Shown here in pieces: positions 1 to 6,425 of a DNA stretch of 7,095 nucleotides (positions within the stretch are counted from its first letter, which is position 1; each line of letters opens with the position of its first letter). The notes beneath the pieces were generated by a model that ran no database searches, was not told the DNA's origin, and saw nothing but the letters and a program-made list of their open reading frames with translations. The position numbers and the translations under genes are program-made. The DNA is from an uncultured Porphyromonadaceae bacterium (lineage in GTDB: Bacteria; Bacteroidota; Bacteroidia; Bacteroidales; Muribaculaceae), in contig CAJMDR010000108.1 in NCBI GenBank assembly GCA_905212215.1, positions 1 to 7,095 of the forward strand, read 5' to 3'.

Positions 1-449
1 ATGGTTGCTTCCGCGCCGAGCACCGCTGCAGCGCCACATATACCGCTGCCGACACTAGTCAGAAGAGCTGTCTCCTTGTCCATACGGAGTAGCTTGCCTA
101 TCATTACACCGCCGAGGATGGTCACGGTAACGATAATCAGGTCAATCACTACTCCCGGCAGACCTACCACGGCAATGTCCTGAAGGGTGAGGCGGAAACC
201 GTAGAAGATGATGCCTATGCGCAACAGTCTTTTGGAACAGAACTGTATGCCGGGTACCCAGGTGTCCGGCAGATGGTTGCGCAATGAGTTGGCGTAGATC
301 ATGCCTAAGATGATGCCTATGATCATCGGGCTGATGGAAAGATCTTTCAGAAACTGGGCTTCGCCGATGTAAAAAGATGCACAGGCAAACAGCGCTATGA
401 GCAGTATGCCGTGTATCATGCTGGCTTTGTTTTGCGAAATGCTTGGCAT
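1..449 (-). CDS. YeiH/UPF0324 family putative sulfate exporter, N-terminal part (gene cut by window edge)
   Basis: This is the first 149 residues of a polytopic inner-membrane protein of the YeiH/UPF0324 family (Cons_hypoth698), often annotated as a putative sulfate export transporter; the substrate is not firmly established. The gene starts at the ATG at 449-447 and is still open at base 1, so roughly the last half is missing. Visible hydrophobic segments lie near residues 12-28, 40-55 and 93-118. Family signatures are SPMIIGIILGMIYAN (40-54), RIGIIFYGFRLTLQDI (77-92) and especially GSGICGAAAVLGAEA (134-148), the small-residue motif typical of this family. A second Met at residue 11 is a possible start, but Met1 sits well about 36 bases downstream of the predicted transcription start. 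The gene has its own promoter at 492-523 and is separated from folK by 95 bases, so it looks independently transcribed. The family call is firm; the function is inferred. Confidence 0.88.
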   Translation of the reverse strand, partial: MPSISQNKASMIHGILLIALFACASFYIGEAQFLKDLSISPMIIGIILGMIYANSLRNHLPDTWVPGIQFCSKRLLRIGIIFYGFRLTLQDIAVVGLPGVVIDLIIVTVTILGGVMIGKLLRMDKETALLTSVGSGICGAAAVLGAEAT

Positions 450-491
450 GGTTTTGATTGTGTAATTCCTATGTAAGTGTTAGAGTTAACA

Positions 492-523
492 CAAGTTTAG
501 CCTATCTGTATGTTTCTGTCAAA
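492..523 (-). promoter_or_regulatory. Bacteroidota-type promoter for the YeiH-family gene
   Basis: On the minus strand TTTG (523-520) is followed after exactly 20 bases by TAAACTTG (499-492), one mismatch from the TAnnTTTG -7 consensus. Transcription should start near 485, giving a leader of about 36 bases before the ATG at 449. No convincing folK terminator lies upstream, so some read-through from the folK operon is possible. Confidence 0.6.
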
Positions 524-544
524 CATAAGGAATTTATGTGTTAA

Positions 545-979
545 TCATATTATAGGATTAACTTGGTTACTGGCTTGTTTATTGTTTATATTTTCGGAAT
601 TATTGGCAAGAGCCCTCATTCCTTGCAGGAAATAGAGGCGGCACAGTTCCGCAGGACGCACTACAGCGGAGCCAAGGGAAATAAGGTCTATGTCGAGTGC
701 TACTTCTTCCGAAGGTCGGATTCTGCCGTTTTTTGTCTCTTTTTCTTTGGCAAGCTTCTCGAATTCTTCCACACTCAGTGTGGTGAATCCACGTACGACT
801 ACATTGAAGTAGGTGCCGTCTCCTTTAAGTGCGGAAGATGTATATATTCCGCTGTGTGATACGTCAGACAGAATAGTGCAAAGCCATTGCAGGGCATCGC
901 GGAGTCTGGCCTCACCGTCGGGCAGATTGCTGCCCATGGATATTACGGCCTTAAGTGGGGCGGAAGCTTTATCTGACAT
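545..979 (-). CDS. folK: 2-amino-4-hydroxy-6-hydroxymethyldihydropteridine pyrophosphokinase (HPPK)
   Basis: HPPK transfers pyrophosphate from ATP to 6-hydroxymethyl-7,8-dihydropterin, the step before dihydropteroate synthase in cytosolic folate synthesis. The 144-residue protein shows the family order: ISMGSNL (13-19) with the pterin-site GSNL, a YFNVVV strand (57-62), GRIR (85-88), and LDIDLI (95-100), whose D96 and D98 match the two magnesium-binding aspartates of E. coli HPPK (D95 and D97). The segment between GRIR and LDID has 6 residues instead of 9 and lacks counterparts of E. coli W89 and R92. I recall this shorter form as usual in Bacteroidota. The last ~20 residues are an Asn-rich tail without family similarity that I can see. 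The ATG at 979 lies inside the end of the upstream phosphoesterase gene (11-base overlap), so translation is probably coupled. Last gene of the acyltransferase-phosphoesterase-folK operon. Confidence 0.9.
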   Translation of the reverse strand: MSDKASAPLKAVISMGSNLPDGEARLRDALQWLCTILSDVSHSGIYTSSALKGDGTYFNVVVRGFTTLSVEEFEKLAKEKETKNGRIRPSEEVALDIDLISLGSAVVRPAELCRLYFLQGMRALANNSENINNKQASNQVNPII

Positions 980-2222
980 ATCTTGGTCGGGAGGGAACCC
1001 CTTTGCGGCTCAAGGTGATTATTGTAATTTCCGGCGTGGCTCCAATGCGGAAGGGGAGGCCTACTTCTCCGGCTCCTACGTTTACGTAGAGCAAAGGCTG
1101 TGTCTTGCCGTCATCTGTGGTGGCATACAGTCCGCCCCAGGCAGGATAACGCCATACAGAGGGAGACCACCGGAAATTGCCAAGTCTCAGTTCAGCCTGC
1201 ATGGCATGGGTATGGCCGCTAAGGGTGAGGTCGGTGTTGGACTCGTTGCGCACTCTCAAACGCCAATGCTCGGGGTTGTGAGAGAGAAGAACCTTGAATT
1301 CCGGACCGTAAGGGGCGAGGGCTTTACCGCTGTCAACGGAATGAGTCAACGCACGGCGGAAATCGCCATAACTCTTGAAAGGTGGTTCACCCCAGTTCTC
1401 AACTCCTATTATGATTACGGAATCATTGCCCTGATGAAGCGAAATGTGCTCGTTACGCAACATTCGCCAACCCATCTTTGCCTGTAGTTCACGGACGGTA
1501 TTCTCGTTGGCAAGGGAGTCATTCTGTGTGTTCCAGTTGCCGTATGAGCCATAGTCATGGTTGCCCATTATCGAGAAGACTCCGTAAGGAGCCTTAAGTC
1601 TTTGCAGGACGGAAAGGAACGGTTTCATTTCCGATGCGTCGCGGTTTACAATGTCGCCTGTGAAAACTATAAGGTCCGGATGACGGCTGTTGATACTATC
1701 TACAAGCTTCGAGACAAATGATGTGTCTTCTCCCCATGAGCCAAGGTGAAGGTCGCTTATCTGTGCTATGCTAAAGCCGTTGAAGCTCTCCGGAAGCCGT
1801 TGTGAAACCACATCTATTTCAACTGTCTCTATCTGGCGACGTCCTCCCCAGACTCCCCACCACATTGTGGCGAAGCATATCAGTCCTATTGGAAAGCCTA
1901 TATAAAGTCCCAGAGTAATCCGTTTCCCCTTCCACAATCGGGGGATAAGACCTATCAGTCCCCATATAACCATTGAGATCTTTATCACATAAATGGAGAG
2001 CCAGATGTAGAGAATCCACATCTTCGGAGTGATGGCGATACCCACATTGCGCCACGGCAAAGCGAGTCCTAACGCCAATAAGGCATAGCAAAGACCGCAG
2101 AAAGTGAAATAAGGTATCTTCCATGTCTTGCGTGCCGCTTTAGGATGAAGCAACCATAGGGCCGTATCTACAATAAGCCCTAAAATGACATAGAAAAGGA
2201 TGAAAATGATGTTGAAACGCAT
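969..2222 (-). CDS. membrane-anchored metallophosphoesterase (YkuE/YaeI-like)
   Basis: A 417-residue protein with about four N-terminal membrane helices (roughly residues 4-25, 40-57, 68-92 and 103-122) followed by a calcineurin-like phosphoesterase domain from about residue 135. All metal and catalytic motifs are present: SDLHLG (D157, H159), GD (D190), GNHD (N221, H222), LLSHNP (H315) and SGHTHA (H337, H339). It should therefore be an active two-metal phosphohydrolase. Positive loops after helix 1 (HPKAARKTWK) and helix 3 (PRLWKGKR) suggest these face the cytoplasm, which would put the catalytic domain outside the inner membrane. The substrate is unknown; a phospholipid or envelope phosphate ester fits the acyltransferase next door but is inference. 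Start choice: the frame also opens at a TTG at 2270, touching the upstream stop, but the ATG at 2222 begins directly at the first hydrophobic helix and has a GGGAA-containing stretch upstream. The end overlaps folK by 11 bases. Confidence 0.9.
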   Translation of the reverse strand: MRFNIIFILFYVILGLIVDTALWLLHPKAARKTWKIPYFTFCGLCYALLALGLALPWRNVGIAITPKMWILYIWLSIYVIKISMVIWGLIGLIPRLWKGKRITLGLYIGFPIGLICFATMWWGVWGGRRQIETVEIDVVSQRLPESFNGFSIAQISDLHLGSWGEDTSFVSKLVDSINSRHPDLIVFTGDIVNRDASEMKPFLSVLQRLKAPYGVFSIMGNHDYGSYGNWNTQNDSLANENTVRELQAKMGWRMLRNEHISLHQGNDSVIIIGVENWGEPPFKSYGDFRRALTHSVDSGKALAPYGPEFKVLLSHNPEHWRLRVRNESNTDLTLSGHTHAMQAELRLGNFRWSPSVWRYPAWGGLYATTDDGKTQPLLYVNVGAGEVGLPFRIGATPEITIITLSRKGVPSRPRYVR

Positions 2223-2270
2223 AATGTAAGTTTCCCGTTGTGGTAATGTCGCTGTTTTTACAGCAAACAA

Positions 2271-3437
2271 TCAGGCTCCGAGAATGGTTCGCAACTTGTT
2301 TTTCAGCGGGTTGGAATACATTATGAGCAGCAATTCCTCCATATAACTGTGCTCTTGTTCCGTTATGTCCGGAACATCGATTTTGGCTATCTGTCCGTTG
2401 AGGTATTCAATGAACTGTTCTTTCTGTTCAGTGGTGTATTGCCGTGCGAAACGATCTGTCTTGAACAGCATGTCGAACGCTATATAATTGATCGGGAATA
2501 TCATATAGCTGCGGTGAATAGCCTGATCTATAATATGACAGACATTTCTGGCAGCTTCGTTCTTGTCCTTGAAATCGCCTATCTGGTCTATCTTGGCATT
2601 GATGCGCGGTGTCATCTGGAAATGCAGCTTGCCTTTGAACTGCAGAAGTCCTGTCTCCATGCTGAAAAGGTCGTCACGCTGGCTTTTGCGGTAATTGGGG
2701 TCGCGCTGACGGAGAAGGAACTCACGCACCTTCAGATAGTCATTAGGGTCATATTCGTAGCTTATGGAAACAGGCATAAGGTTTATTTCCTTGAGTCGTT
2801 CCATGAAGGTACCCTCGCCGTCAAGGGCAAGCATCTTAATAAGAGATTCCTGCGTGTGGTCGCTGCTGTCTTTCGCTCTTCCCTCTCGCTGGGCTATCCA
2901 CACGCTCTGCTTGTTGTGCAGGATGGAGTTATGGATATATGCCGACAATACCTTTGCATTCTCCAGACTTTCGCGCAAACTGGAGTTGCGTTTTACTATC
3001 ACGCAATTATTAAGGCGAACCAAGTCGGTGATCCAGGGGTAGATGAGCAGGTTGTTGCCTATCGCCACTTCAGTGGTGGGCCATCCGCGGCGCAGGAATG
3101 CTAGGTTTAGGAAAGAGGCGTCGAGGACTATGTCGCGGTGGTTGGTGATGAAGACATAGTTCAGCGCTGGATTATAATATTTGGCACCCCCCAAGGAAAT
3201 ACCTGAGGTGGTAGTCTTGGCCAGCATCTCCATGAACGGGAACATGATCTGATGCTGGAAGTCATATTTGGTCTTAAGTTTTTTCAGCTCCTCCATGAGC
3301 GCGGGAATCTCTTCCTTTGGCATGGTGTAGCCTATGGCATGCAGGAAACCAGGTTCGACAACGAGCTTTGCCATTTTCTCCTGAAACTGGCTGTCGTCAT
3401 ACGGACCTATCTCTTTTAGCTTTTCCTCATCAATCAT
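2271..3437 (-). CDS. PlsC-like glycerophospholipid acyltransferase (Bacteroidota type)
   Basis: A 388-residue protein resembling 1-acyl-glycerol-3-phosphate acyltransferases, which transfer a fatty acyl chain to a glycerophosphate acceptor at the inner membrane. The four blocks of the LPLAT superfamily can be seen in order: ITNHRDIVLD (97-106, catalytic His100), NCVIVKR (144-150), QREGRAKD (183-190, equivalent of the FPEGT/EGT block) and LMPVSISYEYDP (220-231). His100 is followed by Asp at +2 (D102) and +6 (D106), not +5 as in the canonical HX4D box. It lacks clear membrane helices and is longer than E. coli PlsC (about 245 residues), with an extra C-terminal half of unknown role. The acceptor could be lysophosphatidate or another lipid such as an ornithine or glycine lipid precursor; the sequence does not decide this. 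First gene of the operon with the phosphoesterase and folK. The ATG overlaps the stop of a possible 11-codon leader ORF. Confidence 0.82.
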   Translation of the reverse strand: MIDEEKLKEIGPYDDSQFQEKMAKLVVEPGFLHAIGYTMPKEEIPALMEELKKLKTKYDFQHQIMFPFMEMLAKTTTSGISLGGAKYYNPALNYVFITNHRDIVLDASFLNLAFLRRGWPTTEVAIGNNLLIYPWITDLVRLNNCVIVKRNSSLRESLENAKVLSAYIHNSILHNKQSVWIAQREGRAKDSSDHTQESLIKMLALDGEGTFMERLKEINLMPVSISYEYDPNDYLKVREFLLRQRDPNYRKSQRDDLFSMETGLLQFKGKLHFQMTPRINAKIDQIGDFKDKNEAARNVCHIIDQAIHRSYMIFPINYIAFDMLFKTDRFARQYTTEQKEQFIEYLNGQIAKIDVPDITEQEHSYMEELLLIMYSNPLKNKLRTILGA

Positions 3438-3490
3438 AAGGACGAATGTATGTTTTTCACACCGGCCATTATTCTTTGCTTCCTCCGGTG
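3434..3490 (-). promoter_or_regulatory. structured leader with possible 11-codon upstream ORF before the acyltransferase gene
   Basis: On the minus strand CACCGG (3490-3485) can pair with CCGGTG (3465-3460) across a 19-base loop. The loop side carries a GGAGG (3486-3482) and an ATG (3469-3467) that opens the reading frame MAGVKNIHSSL. Its TGA (3436-3434) overlaps the acyltransferase ATG (3437-3435) as ATGA, the arrangement seen in translational coupling. The acyltransferase start itself has no Shine-Dalgarno sequence; CGTCCTT precedes it. This may be a leader peptide whose translation feeds ribosomes to the main gene, with the hairpin able to hide the upstream start. The elements are seen; the function is inferred and a chance ORF of this length is easily possible. 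Confidence 0.3.
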
Positions 3491-3504
3491 GGGATTAAAG
3501 TGTG

Positions 3505-3541
3505 CAAAGTTAACAAATTATTTTGAATCCCGGTTTACAAA
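3505..3541 (-). promoter_or_regulatory. putative promoter for the acyltransferase-phosphoesterase-folK operon
   Basis: A perfect -7 element TAACTTTG lies at 3512-3505 on the minus strand. The only TTTG upstream (3541-3538) is 25 bases away rather than the usual 19-21, so the -33 element is weak. Transcription should begin near 3498, leaving a leader of about 60 bases before the ATG at 3437. Confidence 0.5.
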
Positions 3542-3565
3542 TACTGCGTAAAAGCTGCGATTAAT

Positions 3566-3590
3566 GCGGTCAATACCAGGTCAATACCGC
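3566..3590. repeat. tandem 10-base repeat across the permease stop codon
   Basis: GGTCAATACC occurs twice (3568-3577 and 3579-3588) with an 11-base period. On the coding (minus) strand this repeats TATTGA, the final Tyr codon and stop of the LptF/LptG-type gene. The outer GCGGT (3566-3570) and ACCGC (3586-3590) are complementary and could form a weak hairpin at the transcript end, but there is no following T-run on the coding strand, so I do not call it a terminator. Confidence 0.5.
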
Positions 3591-4930
3591 GATGCACGCC
3601 AGTAAAGCACCAGACCTATGGCAAGATACACGGCATTGGGAATCCACATGGCGATGCGTGCCGAGGTTGCGCCGGAAATGGCGAAACTGCTTGTTACCGT
3701 GGAGAAAAGAATGTAGCTGAAACTCAATGCCAGGCCGATGCCTATGTTGAGTCCCATGCCTCCTTTTACCTTCCGAGAACTCAGCGACATGCCGATGAGG
3801 GTGAGGATGAACGCCGCTGCAGTCATGGCATAGCGTTTCTCTTTCTCTATCTCGAAAGCGGTGATGTTTGCTACGCCACGGTTCTTTTGCCGCTCTATGT
3901 ATTTTGTCAGTTCCGGAGTGGTGTATGTTTCCTGGTCATTGGCCGAGATAAGGAAATCCTTCGGCTCGATAGTGATGACGGAGTCAAGTTGCGAACCGCG
4001 TTTTATATGCTCTGTCTGGCCGTCGAAAGTGCGGATCATATAGTCGTGCATCAGCCAGTGATACTGGCGCAGAGAATCATATTCCACCGTCTGTGCCGTG
4101 AGGCGGCTGATAAGCTTCTTGCCCTTGAATTTGTCAAGGGAGAATCGATAGCCGGTATGCCGGTCGGATTCATAACGACCCATGAAGGCTATCACTCCAG
4201 GCGATACCTGAAGCTGGATGTTGCTCCCGGAGCTTACTTTCTTGTTCTTGACGTATTTGTTCGTATAGTCAATCCTCTTGACGTTGCTTGGAGGAATTGC
4301 GTAGTTGGAGAGCCAGAAAGTGAGGCCCGCTATCACCGCCGCACCTATCATATAAGGCACCAACAGACGTTTGTAGCTCACTCCCGCCGCCAAAATGGCG
4401 ATGATCTCGCTGTTGCCGGCCATTTTGGAGGTGAAGAAGATGACGGCAATGAAAACGAAAAGAGGAGACAGCTGGACTGCGAAGTAGGGGAGGAAGGAGA
4501 CGAAATAGTCAAATATTGTCTCTTTCACAGGAGCGGTGAGGAATGCGTCAAGTTTCTCGGTGACGTCGAACATGGCTATGACGGCGAGCACCAACAGCGT
4601 GGCTACGAAGTATGTGCCGAGGAATTTGCGCAGTATGTACCAGTCGAGAATCTTCGGTGTCCATATCAGGCGACGGAAGGATTCCTTTCCCTTTTTGCGT
4701 TTTTTCTTCTTTATCCGCTTCTTGTTTTTCTTGCTTTCTCCCTCTTCGGCTTCCCGCTCGGCTTCTCTCTCCTCGGCTTCTTCTGTTTCCTCCGAGGCTT
4801 CTGCGTCTATATACTCACCTATAGCCTGTGGCGACAGAGAGCTGGCTCCTTCCATTGCGGATGTCTGGGCATCTTCTGCTTGCAGATTCTCTTGTTCCTG
4901 ATTAGTATCGGTGAGTTTGTCTGTATTCAT
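3581..4930 (-). CDS. LptF/LptG (YjgP/YjgQ) family permease with charged N-terminal extension
   Basis: This is a permease subunit of the LptBFG type, which with the LptB ATPase extracts lipopolysaccharide from the inner membrane and passes it to the LptC/LptA bridge. The family region starts near residue 94 (LDWYILRKFLGTYF). Membrane helices fall at about 103-122, 145-168, 187-212, 366-384, 392-412 and 424-444, with the soluble periplasmic domain between helices 3 and 4 (about 213-350). The block FFTSKMAGNSEIIAILAAGVSYKRL (split 165-181 and 182-189) is the conserved coupling region contacting LptB. The first ~90 residues are unusual: an acidic stretch (43-65, mostly Glu and Ala) and a basic run KKNKKRIKKKKRKKGK (67-82). 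Typical members begin just before helix 1. No Met between residue 26 and the family region offers a shorter start. The ATG is one base after the tgt stop (TGATATG), so both are co-transcribed. Whether it acts as LptF or LptG is not settled. Confidence 0.9.
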   Translation of the reverse strand: MNTDKLTDTNQEQENLQAEDAQTSAMEGASSLSPQAIGEYIDAEASEETEEAEEREAEREAEEGESKKNKKRIKKKKRKKGKESFRRLIWTPKILDWYILRKFLGTYFVATLLVLAVIAMFDVTEKLDAFLTAPVKETIFDYFVSFLPYFAVQLSPLFVFIAVIFFTSKMAGNSEIIAILAAGVSYKRLLVPYMIGAAVIAGLTFWLSNYAIPPSNVKRIDYTNKYVKNKKVSSGSNIQLQVSPGVIAFMGRYESDRHTGYRFSLDKFKGKKLISRLTAQTVEYDSLRQYHWLMHDYMIRTFDGQTEHIKRGSQLDSVITIEPKDFLISANDQETYTTPELTKYIERQKNRGVANITAFEIEKEKRYAMTAAAFILTLIGMSLSSRKVKGGMGLNIGIGLALSFSYILFSTVTSSFAISGATSARIAMWIPNAVYLAIGLVLYWRASRY

Positions 4931-4931
4931 A

Positions 4932-6062
4932 TCAGAGACGACGTGTTAAGTCGGGAAGGATGGCGGTTTTCCAGGTGTGGAAGTCACCGGCTACCAAGTG
5001 GTTGCGGGCTTCCGTAACGAGCCACAGATAGAAGGCCAGGTTATGAATGGAACAGATCTGCAGGCCGAGTATTTCGCTGCTCGTAACAAGATGGCGCACA
5101 TAGGCTCTGGTATATGCTTCGTCCACGAATGAAGGTCCTCCTTCGTCAAGAGGCTCGAAACAGTCGGCCCATTTGCGGTTGCGCATGTTCATTATGCCGT
5201 TACGGGTGAAGATCATGCCGTTTCGGCCGTTACGGGTAGGCATCACGCAATCCATCATGTCCACGCCGCGGTCTATGGCTTCGAGGATGTTGGCGGGGGT
5301 GCCCACACCCATCAGATAACGCGGTTGGTCGGTGGGTAGAATTTCGTTCACCACCTCAATCATCTCATACATGGTCTCGGCAGGCTCACCCACGGCAAGA
5401 CCACCTATGGCGTTGCCGTCGGCTCCTAACTCTGCAATCTCCGTGGCCGATTCCCTGCGTAGGTCCTTGTAGACGCATCCCTGTACTATGGGAAACCATG
5501 ACTGACGGTAGCCGTAAAGCCCCTCGGTCTCGTTGTAGCGTTTCCATCCGCGACGTAACCAGTTCATGGTGAGGTCGAGTGATTTGCGGGCGTAGGCATA
5601 ATCAGATGTTCCCGGTGGACATTCGTCAAGAGCCATCATTATGTCGGCGCCTATCATACGCTGGGTGTCGACTACATTCTCCGGAGTGAAGAGATGTTTA
5701 CTGCCGTCGATGTGTGAGCGGAAGCTGACGCCCTCTTCGCGTAGCTTGCGTATTCCTGTGAGGGAGAAGACCTGAAACCCGCCGCTATCGGTGAGGATGG
5801 GTTTCTCCCATCCCATGAAACGGTGCAGTCCGCCTGCCTTGTTGAGGATTTCGAGTCCCGGACGCAGATAAAGGTGATAGGTGTTGCCTAATATTATCTG
5901 CGCTTTTATGTCGTTGCGCAATTCACGTTGGTGGACGGCTTTCACGCTGCCCACGGTACCCACAGGCATGAAGATAGGGGTCTTCACCTCGCCATGAGCG
6001 GTGGTGAAGGTTCCGGCGCGACCGGAAGTGGCTTGGGGTGATGCTTCTATGCGGAATTCCAT
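4932..6062 (-). CDS. tgt: tRNA-guanine transglycosylase (queuine/preQ1 tRNA-ribosyltransferase)
   Basis: Tgt swaps guanine 34 for preQ1 in the anticodons of tRNA-Asp, -Asn, -His and -Tyr, a step in queuosine synthesis in the cytosol. The 376-residue protein matches the E. coli length (375). Visible active-site features are TDSGGFQ (91-97, D92), ALDECPP (144-150, D145), VQG (193-195), GGLAVGE (220-226) and the RGVDMMDCVMPTRNGRNG block (265-282) with the nucleophilic Asp271. The zinc-site motif CxCxxC of most bacterial Tgt proteins is replaced by GGPSFVDEAY (308-317), with only the His of SIHNL (340) kept. I recall this replacement as common in Bacteroidota. Start: the frame also opens at a TTG at 6116, but that codon overlaps the -7 element, so the ATG at 6062 is correct and matches the family N-terminus. 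First gene of a two-gene unit with the permease, one base downstream. Confidence 0.96.
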   Translation of the reverse strand: MEFRIEASPQATSGRAGTFTTAHGEVKTPIFMPVGTVGSVKAVHQRELRNDIKAQIILGNTYHLYLRPGLEILNKAGGLHRFMGWEKPILTDSGGFQVFSLTGIRKLREEGVSFRSHIDGSKHLFTPENVVDTQRMIGADIMMALDECPPGTSDYAYARKSLDLTMNWLRRGWKRYNETEGLYGYRQSWFPIVQGCVYKDLRRESATEIAELGADGNAIGGLAVGEPAETMYEMIEVVNEILPTDQPRYLMGVGTPANILEAIDRGVDMMDCVMPTRNGRNGMIFTRNGIMNMRNRKWADCFEPLDEGGPSFVDEAYTRAYVRHLVTSSEILGLQICSIHNLAFYLWLVTEARNHLVAGDFHTWKTAILPDLTRRL

Positions 6063-6113
6063 GCAGAATCTATATGGGAAAACGGGCAGACCACGTTTTC
6101 GTTGTTGCGACTG

Positions 6114-6145
6114 CAAAGTTAATCAAAATCTTTTTTATGGAGAAA
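6114..6145 (-). promoter_or_regulatory. Bacteroidota-type promoter for tgt and the downstream permease gene
   Basis: On the minus strand TTTC (6145-6142, one mismatch from TTTG) is followed after 20 bases by a perfect TAACTTTG (6121-6114). Transcription should start near 6107, giving a leader of about 45 bases and ruling out the TTG at 6116 as a start. Confidence 0.65.
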
Positions 6146-6192
6146 GATGCAGGACGTAAGAAAAATTTCAGGAGCGTAATGTGCTGAGTTAT

Positions 6193-6210
6193 AATGACTT
6201 ATCAGTCATT
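6193..6210. repeat. perfect dyad in the divergent tgt / tRNA-Cys spacer
   Basis: AATGACT (6193-6199), four bases TATC, then AGTCATT (6204-6210): a perfect 7-base dyad between the two divergent promoters. It is not followed by a T-run and ends no gene, so an operator for a dimeric regulator is more likely than a terminator. No regulator is identified, and chance is possible in an AT-rich spacer. Confidence 0.35.
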
Positions 6211-6267
6211 GTCAAAGAAGGTCTACATCCGGAAAAAGATAAAGAACGAAAAATAAAGTCAAAAAAA

Positions 6268-6299
6268 TTTGGTGGATTGAAAAAAACTGCGTAACTTTG
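6268..6299 (+). promoter_or_regulatory. consensus Bacteroidota promoter for tRNA-Cys
   Basis: TTTG (6268-6271), 20 bases, then TAACTTTG (6292-6299): a full match to the phylum consensus, preceded by an A-rich stretch (6251-6267) that may act as an upstream element. The start of transcription should be near 6306, about 12 bases before the mature tRNA. Confidence 0.8.
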
Positions 6300-6317
6300 C
6301 ATCGCAAAAGCACAAAA

Positions 6318-6388
6318 GGTGCCATGTCCGAGTGGTTAGGTAAAGGTCTGCAAAACCTTCTACACCAGTTCGAATCTGGTTGGCACCT
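6318..6388 (+). tRNA. tRNA-Cys (anticodon GCA)
   Basis: A complete cloverleaf: acceptor arms GGTGCCA (6318-6324) and TGGCACC (6381-6387) pair over 7 bp. The anticodon stem AAGGT/ACCTT encloses the 7-base loop CTGCAAA with anticodon GCA. The T arm ACCAG/CTGGT encloses TTCGAAT. The discriminator base is T (6388), as expected for tRNA-Cys. The variable region is short and CCA is not encoded, so it must be added after transcription. It is flanked by its own promoter and a strong terminator, so it is a single-gene unit. Although it neighbours tgt, its GCA anticodon lacks the U33-G34-U35 recognised by Tgt, so it is not a substrate. Confidence 0.97.
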
Positions 6389-6389
6389 C

Positions 6390-6425
6390 AGAAAAACACA
6401 GCGATCTCGGTCGCTGTGTTTTTCT
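6390..6425 (+). terminator. intrinsic terminator after tRNA-Cys
   Basis: AGAAAAACACAGCGA (6390-6404) and TCGCTGTGTTTTTCT (6411-6425) are perfectly complementary over 15 bp around the 6-base loop TCTCGG. The right arm ends in a run of T. It begins one base after the tRNA discriminator. The symmetric A/T flanks mean it could work in either direction. Confidence 0.9.

Noticed and set aside
813..1487. A 224-codon plus-strand open frame.
   Set aside because: It is antisense to the phosphoesterase and folK genes, both of which have intact catalytic motifs.
2223..2270. A 16-residue extension of the phosphoesterase from a TTG touching the upstream stop.
   Set aside because: The ATG at 2222 starts directly at the first membrane helix and is the more usual codon; the extension adds no family similarity.
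2349..3104. A 251-codon plus-strand open frame.
   Set aside because: It is antisense to the acyltransferase gene, whose four conserved blocks define the real strand.
3887..5017. A 376-codon plus-strand open frame opposite the permease gene.
   Set aside because: It is the antisense shadow of the LptF/LptG-type gene and crosses into tgt; the minus-strand product has clear family motifs and membrane helices.
6063..6116. An 18-residue N-terminal extension of Tgt from a TTG.
   Set aside because: The TTG overlaps the promoter -7 element, upstream of the expected transcript start, and the family N-terminus matches the ATG at 6062.
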